Shown here: positions 1 through 10,300 of the stretch, piece after piece
How the letters are laid out: each line of letters opens with the position of its first letter
Position numbering within the stretch: the stretch's first letter is position 1
Source: Phoronis australis
Taxonomy: Eukaryota; Phoronida; Phoronidae
Length of the DNA: 58,999 bases
Direction of reading: 5' to 3'
NCBI GenBank assembly: GCA_002633005.1
Contig: NMRA01000180.1
Coordinates: 699,995-758,993, forward strand
Position numbers and translations under genes: made by a program
The notes under the pieces: model-generated
What the model saw: the letters and a program-made list of their open reading frames with translations, nothing else
Told to the model about the DNA's origin: nothing
Databases searched by the model: none

Positions 1-1186
1 AAAGTTTTAAACTCGTAACTCATCCCGCTGTCCTCCAATATGGCCGACGCGATCCAAACAAAGTGACCCAAATTTCGCCACAAAACTTGCAATAACTTTA
101 CAGTGCTTGCCCCGATTTTGATACTTTTTCGATTTTTACTGAGTAGAATATACTACCTTTCCGATGATAGCAAAGTACTTTTTCAAAACAAGGAAAAAAA
201 TAAAACCGAAAAAAATTGGTTCGACCCATATTGGTTCCTAGGTTCGACCCGCCTACGTACGGAACTAAACACCAATGCTATTTTAACATACTTAGTACGC
301 GTAACATTCCAAAAAAAATCAACGACCACTAACTACAAACTATAAATACACTACATATGCTAACGAATCACGATATATTACTAATAAAACAAAATAATGA
401 AGACTTTTTGAGCAAGCCATAGCACATTCAGTTACAAGGAAAAAATGGCGGCGTTCAGGACAAGTTCCTGAACTGATGAGCTGGAAATGTGGGTACGGAA
501 ATAACCGATGACAACCGGTAATCATACGCTCAGAGAGAAGGGTCAAATACTGTTAAAAAATCGCTTTTGGCAAGAAAGGCGAAAAGGATATAAAGAAAGG
601 GTGTCGAAAATAAGAATTTATGTAGTAAGTATTTTCGGATACTGGAACCACATGGGCAGTTTGCAAGAAGGACTTTAAGGAATTTGACTTAATGTGTTCC
701 TATTGTGGAGAGCAACTGACATGGATTTTGGGACAAAATCAACTACTGTGGGGTCCCCTAGTGGCAACTACGTTTTTTTTTTCGTTTGTTCCTATATCTG
801 CCAAGTTCTTTGGTGGATGTTCATCAAATTTGACATATGCGTTGCTATCACGAATACGACAGCACATGCCTCGTTTCAGAACAATTTGCCTTCGCTGTGC
901 CCCCTAATGGGCTATTTGTTTTTTGTCGGCAGTTTTACTTTCCGACAAACTGCTTGAAGATTGAATCATGATGGAAGATGGTAGACGTTTTCCTGTCTAG
1001 GAGAGAACAGGTGACTTGCTCTCTGTTCCCCCGGTGTAAATGTTTAAAATATTGACCATCCCTTGTTGTGTCTGGTACAAACAGTGGGCGCTTATGAACT
1101 CTCCGCGTAGGTCTTGTTTATTTTGTGAAACACTTCAATGAGGTAGTTTCAGCGAACTTTTTCTTTGGAAAATTTGAATATTTCAG
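1..1186 (+). other. 5' flank or intron of gene A
   Basis: No exon encoding the first PLAT strands is recognisable, so either the first exon lies beyond the window start or it is too short to see. Open frames at 103-957 have no family features. Confidence 0.5.
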
Positions 1187-1347
1187 GTACACATGGTGTA
1201 ACAGAACGTGCCATGCTGGATAAATGGTGGCGAGATGATCTAGAGCCTGGTGCGTGTGACGTCTACAAGCTCCAAGGTGGCGATGTAGGGGACATCCTGT
1301 ACCTGACTTTAGAAAAGCAGGGAAATGATGACTGGCATCTCGCTAAG
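1187..1347 (+). CDS. Gene A exon 1: PLAT domain, first visible part
   Basis: 161 bp after acceptor TTTCAG, ending at donor AAG|GTAAAC. Entered in phase 1 (one base comes from an exon not found), leaves in phase 0. Encodes GTHGVTERAMLDK, then an aromatic WW, then the GDVG and DDWHLAK motifs typical of lipoxygenase PLAT domains. The WW lies where calcium-loop aromatics insert into membranes in other PLAT domains. Confidence 0.93.
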
Positions 1348-4300
1348 GTAAACCAATATCTGCAAGAGGGAACCTGCGTTTCTGTGACTGTTAGGACAAC
1401 ACTTTATGAGCAAATGGCACTGGGTATCTGAGTTAAATGACAACCCACTCTGAAATCAACCCCTTTGTGCTCCTTCTAAAGATGATTGCATTCATGTTTC
1501 AAAAAGAACAGATACCTTACTATCGCTGGCAAATGTAAAGTTCAGATGTCCACATTACAAGTTTCTTTGATACGCGATGTTCCTTTCATTCATCAACATC
1601 AGTGTATGTGAAGGGGAAGGCGCCCCTGGACGAATTTTTTGGACTTTATCTAATCTCCAAATTTCCCTGAATATGTTAATTTTTAGAAAAAATACGGATC
1701 ACTGATTATCCTGGAAACATATTTGTGGCGTTAATCACTGTTCCCTTGGCATGAACTTGCTATCGATAGAACAATAGGAAATGACGTGAACGGCCCAGCA
1801 AAACGTCTGCATTCACTTCCATTGGGACACCTGGGAGTCATTGTTAGACAAAAAAAAACAACATTAATACTGTGCATATTGTCAGAATCCTTTTAGATTA
1901 TTCCTTCAGCGGTAGAACATGAAATTAGATTCTCTACTCAGTTTAAGACAATGAATGGAGAAAAATTAATTTCGGCCTAGGAAACTGTCAGGTTTTACCA
2001 AGCCACTTCCAAAACACGTGCAACGTCAGCGGGAGAAGTAAAAAAATATAGGAACAGCAGCCGTGTAAGCAAGTCGTACACCCGTACACGGTGACTGTTT
2101 CTGTGGTGATGTCCACATCGGGTCATCATTCATGAAAATGGCCAATAATTGTACCAGTGTACTCGCATGATGAGGAATTTAGAGGTGGAAGCAGTAAGAT
2201 GATCCTGTAAGGCAGTACACTTCAACGTGAGAGTTGAGAAGTTTTGGTCTCCTTAGGGCACATTTGTTCAGTAATTTGATCCCGGATTCGCCATAACAAA
2301 TCCTCAATAGACATGTTGCTGTTAATATTCCTCTCCTAACAGTCATAACTAACGGCCATCATAATTGCAAGTTCTGTGTTCTAGCGGTAACGCACGATGG
2401 CGTGGAACATGTCTGTTAACTGGTGTACACTTGTATTTTAGCGATTACATCCATGTTTTTTGCGAAGCCTCATTGCTTCAAGGTAGCCCAAAACGTCATA
2501 TTTTACCAAATATTGTGGAAGCTCCTCCAAAAAAAGTGTTGTTCTTGCTTGTACGTCGGTCTTGTAACACTGCATTGACTTCTAGAGTACCAAGGTTTAA
2601 TTGATGCGGCTATAAACACGCACACCATCGAAGAAACTAACTTGTGATAGACCACTCACTTCTATGAAATTGTTAGCAACTCGTTCCTTACTGAGATGAG
2701 ACGTGGTTTTTGGTCTTGCATAGAACTGACAATTCATGCTTGGTGGCACTGATGCTCATGCTCGGCGAATACATTGACACGCGATGACATGTCAACTTCC
2801 AAAGCCTGGTCTCAATCAATTGTGAAGTAAAAGTTCTTTTCAAGCCTCAATGACATCTACTTCACCTAAAGTGAGAGTAATTGATTGACGGCAAATGGTC
2901 TAAAGTTGATTTCATGACGGTGAATGTGTTGATAACCACTTTAAATAGCATGGCGGAATAATTGACTAGGGTCGTATTTGAGGAAAGGGAGACTATTTTC
3001 AAGAATTCTGTAGTTTTGAATCTTGTGTTGAGGCTTGGGGTCTTGAGAGTTTTATCATCCACCTAAGGTCCCATATCCGTGGGATTTTTAAGTCTACATG
3101 ACCGAGAACAGCGTCTCCTTTTAAAGTCACGTACTCGAGCGTTATTGCCTACTTTCAGGTTGTTATTACCAACAATGAAACCAAGTGGAAAACTTCGTTT
3201 CCTTTTTACGACTGGGTAGAGTCGGGCGCGACGAAAATACCAACAGCGAAAGCTGTGTTGCCTTTCCAAGAAACCAATGAAGACCTGAAAAACCTTCGCG
3301 CCGATGAAGTCCGCCGAAGGCAGGAAATGTATCCATTCAGCCAAGAGAACGATTCTCTTCCCGGCTTCATTGGAATTGAACAGCACGAAAACCTGCCCAG
3401 ATTTGTCCAGTTTCACGATGCAAAAGCCTACGACTTCAAGGTAGTGCCATCTTACAATTTATATGAGGGGTGCGTTACAGAAAGGTCGAGATAAGCTACC
3501 CTGGTCTATCACAGAACCTTCTTTCTGCAATAGAACTTTTAATGAATAGCAAAGACCAACGCGGGTGCTTCCTAGAACACGGATTTGCAGGATTTGAGCC
3601 CAGTATCAAGGAAGTGCCGCCATATTGAATAGATGCTACCTGTTCATTCTTGTGTCTATCAAAAACTGAACTTGAGCGCTGCTTGGTATAACAGACCTCT
3701 GAGTAGATGGTGCAAAATGTGCAGTAAAGCACACACCTTGTTACAAAACTAATGTAGAGCTGTTTACAACTGTAGTTTGTATGCATATTACATAACACCA
3801 TGTGTTGACTTATTTGAGCAGTGGAGTGGTTTTTTTTGGTTAAGGTCGTTTTGCTCATAACATGTATAGAAAGTTGGATTTTGACATTGTGTGCCATTTA
3901 AGACGATTTGTTACGTTTTGTTGAGCCATGCTAACTCAAAAGACCTGCTGGAATTTATTAAACATGATCTTAAGGACCTGGTCCACTATCACGTAGGCCA
4001 GGGAACACACGAAGACTTACGATATACTTTTGTTTGACTCTGGTCTAAAACCATATTTTTCACATCTTCGACAATTTTGACTGAGACGGATATGGTACAT
4101 TCCATCAGAGCAGGCTTCTAATTGCTTAGCCTGTGTTCATAAAGGTTAAAAATTTCATTTGTTCGAACACCCATTCAAATGTGGGCTCCGTACAACACTG
4201 ACATTTCACTGCTGACGTCAACACACATCTGTTGTTATGTAATTGGTTGTTGAACTGAACTCGAAGTTGTTGGTTTTCTGAACAGCTGCGAAGGTTTCTT

Positions 4301-7300
4301 TGGTTTGAACTTTAAAGTACTGTTCCAATAAAATTTAGTGTGCAAAATCAACCTGTGAATCAATGTTGATTTTACAATGTCACACATACCTGTTACACTA
4401 GTGCTTCATGGTCCATTAGCGTATAAGAATGTTCAAACTTCTTTTTGAGACGTCTCTTTCCTGACGTTTGCAAAACTATTCCCGCAGAATAACTTCGACG
4501 AGGCAGTGAGGAAGTTCGGAATAAGTTCCATAATTGAAAAGCTCCATTCGTGGGATAAACCCGAAGACCTGGTACACATCGCTGGGAGGTGAGACAAATG
4601 TGCTCGAACTAATTCGTAGGTCTATGTTCGGCTTATGAGACATGGCATTCTCAAACCTGCTATGCACCTTGCTGATTTAGCCCAAGTTACTGTTCGAAAT
4701 GTTCATCAACTTATTCCTCATTTAGGTTCAGGGCTTGGAATTGTCCTCTTTTAAAGGCATTTCATCTTTTTTGGTTTCGATTTCCTCTTTTTTATTTCCA
4801 GTTTCCTCTTTTTCGTGTCTTTTTATCGTTTTTTACTTCATTGATGAAAAACAACCACTTAATCAGTAAAATGTTACAACACCAAAAATATTTTTATCAC
4901 AGAAGCCTATTTTTGTGAGAAATCTATAAAAATGCTCAGCGACTTTCTTTTAAAATTTCTGGTATCACATATGAAAAAATTACAACGGGTTGGATTTACC
5001 ACCAGTTTTATATTTTAAAATATCAACTGACTCTTTCGAAATTTTGCCCCAGCGACAGTCTGCTTTTAATTAAAAAAGGTTTAGACGAGGACGCATGTAA
5101 TTTCGTTTGGAAGGCCTTCCTTGTGTTTCAGTTGTCGACAAAATTATCATTCATTTACAAATGATCATTGAGAAACTGTTTTTCGATAATGTCATCATCA
5201 CTGACTATGATTTTCTACATATTTAGAATTTCCTCTTCCGAGGAGAAAGAATTTCAACAGTTTTACGTGGACAGATGGGACGACGATACCGTATTCGGCA
5301 ACTTGTTTCTGAGTGGACCTAACCCCGTTCTGATCAGGAAATGTTCCAAACTTCCTGATAACTTCCCTGTAAAGGACGAAACAGTCAAGGCATCTTTGCA
5401 ACGCGGTCTCACACTTGAAGCAGAAATGCAGGTATTTGTTGGTGTAAAAGGGATACTAGAGCTATTCTAAGTGGATGGATCGAGAGCTGGAACATAGGTT
5501 CTTGAATAATTCCAGGACTGCTATTTGCCATAAATAATGCTTTCTGTGAATACTGACTTCCCAATAAAATCGAGAGACAAAGCTACATAAATTTGTGCGG
5601 TTGTCGTTCGTGCACTCCCCAAATGTCATAATGTCATCAGGGCTGCAACCAGTCTACTTCATATCCGTCTCCTAAGCACTTTGTAAAACTTGTGCTGCAA
5701 ACAAAACGGTCACCTGGAAAGGGCCTCGAGATGGTAATTTGAATAATTGCTACCCTTGTTTGTTTTGAACTCATAACTAATCAAACGTCTTCAAAAAAGA
5801 CGTGGCTTCAATGATTCAAGTTTGAGTACTTCCATGTATTTAGAGTGGCTTGGCGTCATGATCTATATTTTTCAGGAGGGACATGTCTATATTCTAAACT
5901 ATGAAGATTTGGTTGGCCTTGGAAGATTCAGGAAAGGAGAGGATGTCCGTCACTGTGCCAATGCCATGGTACTCCTCTACGTGCGCCCATCCGGTCATTT
6001 GGTGCCCATCGCCATCAAGCTGGACCAGGACAACGGACCGATCTGGACCCCAGAGGACGGTCTTGGATGGACTATGGCCAAACTGTATGCAAAGAATGCC
6101 GATGTTCAGATTCACCAAATGGGAACGCATCTTATGGGAACGCATTTCGTAGCAGAAGCTGTAGCAATAACTTTGCTTCGCAACATCCCTTGTGTCCATC
6201 CTATATACAAGCTTATTATACCGCATACTCGCCACACCATTGCCATCAACACCGTTGGCAGGCTCAAACTTGTTGGACCAGGTGGCGTCGGAGACAAGAC
6301 TCTTTCAATTTCTGGAAGTGAGTATATGACGAAATACTGACATTTTAGACTCTTCTTAAAGTTTCAGGATGACGGCTCACACCGCTAGGTCGTCTCTCCT
6401 CTTTCATGGAACGTTTGTCATTTGTTATATGAACGTCTTTGCGGTTCTTTTTTATTCCCTTTTAACCAACCCTAGAACGAAACCTGGTGAGTTATTAAAA
6501 ACTCGGTTGTTCAAAAGCGATTTTACACAACCATTTCATCCATCGTTAAAAGGCCAATGTCAGTTGACACGTGGTAAAGAAGTTATTTTACCAAGGCAAA
6601 TGAAAATAACCCCAGTATGGACAGTGCAGCTCTATCTATGATGGACTTTAATATCTACAAAAAGCGAAACACAATGGAAGCGATTAGCGAGAGAATCACA
6701 CCAGTGTTTATACTGTAACTGCACAGACAACGTTTTGATGACTAATCACACATCATCAGCTCAACAATCACAAAACCAGACATCTTCATGTCTTCATCAC
6801 AATCATCTACAGTTCAGGTCCATTTCAACAAAGTCCTATAGTTATCCTATGTAAAATTGTCTACAGACAACATAGTTGGGGTTATAGAGTAGGTCATTCA
6901 AGCTCATTGGATCTATAGACAGACCTACATACATCGCCGTTCAAGTTGCCTACGTGAATGTACATTCGACTTAAGGGACCTATAATTGGAATTGTGACTG
7001 CCAACGAGTTGTACAGGATCAGACTTTTGGAGCCTGATACAGACACAGATGATGTTGAAAGCTACCTGTAACTGATGTACAGAGCAACCATTCTATCACG
7101 GGGACTGCAGAATATGCCATAACAAGGATCCATGCAGGGTAATGCAGATGAACGCTGAATTTATTACGTCTTCCCCCGGAAAAACATGCGGTTTATTTCT
7201 CAACAGAAATGTTCGAAAAGTTGCCTATTGAAATTGTAAAGGGACTCTTATCTCCTGTGTGTCATTGTAATTCCTTTCTTACATGGCCACTTGACACCCA

Positions 7301-10300
7301 GTACACTTGTATTTTGAAAAGCAACAAGGTACTTAGGCATGTAAACAACATAGCTTTCAATGGAACACCGTCTGCATTCTTGAGTGACCTTCTGTGACTC
7401 ACTACACAGACAATTCCATGTGCTACCCGGAAAATATATATAGCGATCCATTACCAATAAGATAACAAGAAATTCTCGTTAAGTAACGAGATTGGTAACG
7501 TGAGACCGATCATTCTTGTGTATGACTATGCACGGAGTTGCTTTTCCACCCAATATAGACCTATATCCCACGATCGCCCATTAATCTCAAAACGAGGCTA
7601 CCCATGCATCCCTCTCTCCAAGATGGCGGCCGAGCCTAGTGACCTTGGTGCTGAGCAGAGTATACATAGTACTCACTACGAACCGTGCGAGTGATAAGCG
7701 AAAGCAACCAGAATTGTCTCTTCACTTATCCCCAATTGATGAGACGCTGAGGAAGTCGTGGACTTGCAAAATACGACGGGATCCTGGCCCTTGTTTCAAG
7801 ATTTATCGCTAGCTTGTTTGTTCACAATCCAAAAACTTGGCTAATGAGTCTTTGATTTTAGTCGAGATTTGGGAGTCACGGTGGTTGATTAACTTCGGTT
7901 CATTTGTGTGTTCCTTCCATTAAATTACTTTTGTTATTACTGGAAAACACTAATTTGTGCACTCGTTCTGTTCTGTGCTTGTGTTGTTGGTCCTGGTTAG
8001 TAAAGGGCGCGGTTTCCGTTCTGAACAGTCAGTGACTCAGTGACGAACCCTACAGGTGCAATATTCTTAGTCACGATTTCCTATGAATGTTTGACTACAA
8101 ATCCTTTCAGTTATCATTAATTAATTAATTAATTAATAAATTTCCATGACCTCATAAAATGTATTTTAGATTTCAAGATCAACCTGCAGTTCACATTTCA
8201 CTTCTGGCTTCAAGTTCTCGCTTGCTGGTAGAAACCTACTAAAAGGGTACTTTATCGTCAAAGTTTGTAGCAGTCGATGTCAAAATCTTGAAACATGTTA
8301 AATAAATAACGAAATAACCTTCCCAAACACGACCTTGCGATGTTTAAACTGGTCGCAGTACGTGTTTTTTTCGCATCAAGCCACTTAAGATAATTTCAAG
8401 TGTTGTCAATTAAAGAACCGGTAACCTAGTCTAAACACACTCTGCAGAGCATTCTTAATCTCCGTGCAATATTTCTCCACCTACTTAAACGTCAAATTTG
8501 GCATATTTTCCAAAGATTTTGACCAAAAGTTCACCATTGCTTACATTAACCGCTTAAGCAGACGCATGGGTTTCACTTCGTTTTGAAATCCGTTTGTCGA
8601 AAGCGCACATGCTTGTGGTATAGCAGCATGAATGGCACTTGGTTTACGGAGTGTGCAACCTGTTGTAAAACAGAGGAGCACAGGGCACTCCACACTGAAT
8701 TGTAGTTGTGTGGGTTATGCTGACAGGTAACATGGGTAAAAACCTTCACTGTTACGTTATGCTTATGTATTTACTCTGACGGCGTTTGTTTTGCAGACGG
8801 CTATCATATCGAACTTATTAAAACGCGTTACAGGAAGCGTTTCCACTGGAACAAGCTCAACATCCCAAACGAGCTCGCGAGTCGTGGCGTCGACGACGCC
8901 AAACTCCTGCCTAATTACCACTACCGTGACGACGCACTGCTATTGTGGAACGCCATCTTGGAATATGCTAGGCAGATGATCACTATCTACTATCGGTCTG
9001 ACGATGATGTAGTTGCAGACGATGAACTGCAGAACTTTATGAAGGAGGTAAGAACAACAATTCATACAAATTTGAAGGAATTTTACACTTGGCAATCTCG
9101 CGCTCTCATTTCCAATAACTAATTTAATGTTGTTTGCGTGTATGAAAACGACAGTTCGTGACCGTGTTGCTTTAATGTCCATGGGAAANGGTATCCCTGG
9201 TGACCCGACATTTCACACTAAAATTTCTTATTCCGACAATATGAAGAACGCTACTTGATTGCACGCTAACACAGGACAGTGACTTTGCCCCCGCCAAATA
9301 CGTCACGAGACTAAGCAGCGCTCCAAGCCGGTATTTTTTTTAGCTTCTTTAGAGAATATAAGTTTAATTTTTGGTGTTGAATTATTTGTGAAATTAATCA
9401 ACAATTCATAGAAAACTATCCAGAATTTATTCAGAATAAATTACAGTTCCCTTTTAATGTCCATGGGAAAAGTTAAGTATCAATGTACTTAAAAGCATAG
9501 ATATTTTCTAATTCTGAAATACCAAAATTATATTTTTACCCGGAATGCTTCCGTCTTTTGTTTCAGCTTCATACCAAGGGCTTCCCATTTGATGAAGGGG
9601 ACCTTGACAAGCAGTGTCCAGACAGTGTCCGTTCTGTGAGTGACCTGATCACCTTGATCACCATGGTCATATTCAACTGTTCTTGCCAGCACGCTGCAGT
9701 CAACTTCGGCCAGTTCCACCACATGTCCTTTCCGACAGCCTATCCACTGGCTCTTCGCCAGCCACCACCAGATGTAAGTCACGGTCTAAAACTACACAGT
9801 TCTGCTCGCTTGATTGGGTTTGGTATGACGTCATTGTAACATTTTGGACATAGGGCGGGAGTAAAAAAGACAAAGAAAAACACATTGACCACATTTACGT
9901 ATCACTGTAAATTACTAAGGAATTGGAATATTATTACCTGGCTATGGACCATGCCAATCCTTCTCAACTCCCCTGGAGCATACAATGGGTGCAGCAGTTG
10001 TCAGATCACACAGATCAATCAAACACATAATTTTGTAACAAATTCAAGTGCTAAATTGCCCCCGAGGTCCCCTGAATCTGAAAAATTCCAATACCTGCAA
10101 CATTTTTTGAAAATGTGATTTGACTCTACAATTCCTATTTGTGCCAAATCGAGTCATAACTGACACCTATGAACCACTACTTACTGGTTCCTAGCTGACA
10201 CATACGTCATCACTGAACGACCGAAAACTGCGGAGTAGTCTCAGACATTTGTGCACTTTTAAGTCACTATGGTCTTAGCAACTGGAACAAAAGCATATTA

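Larger units (their letters stand above)
3441..5875 (+). other. Gene A introns 2-4
   Basis: Introns 3441-4487, 4589-5226 and 5432-5875. A T/C-rich run at 4740-4830 (TTTCCTCTTTT words) is the only low-complexity patch. Intron 2 could hide a short in-phase exon (see findings). Confidence 0.7.

Noticed and set aside
1-1186. Search for the first PLAT exon of gene A
   Set aside because: No stretch with a PLAT-start pattern and a phase-1 donor could be identified.
5894-6235. Minus-strand and alternative-frame ORFs over gene A exon 5, and plus-strand ORF over gene B exon 5 (35218-35583)
   Set aside because: Shadows of the strongly coding lipoxygenase exons.
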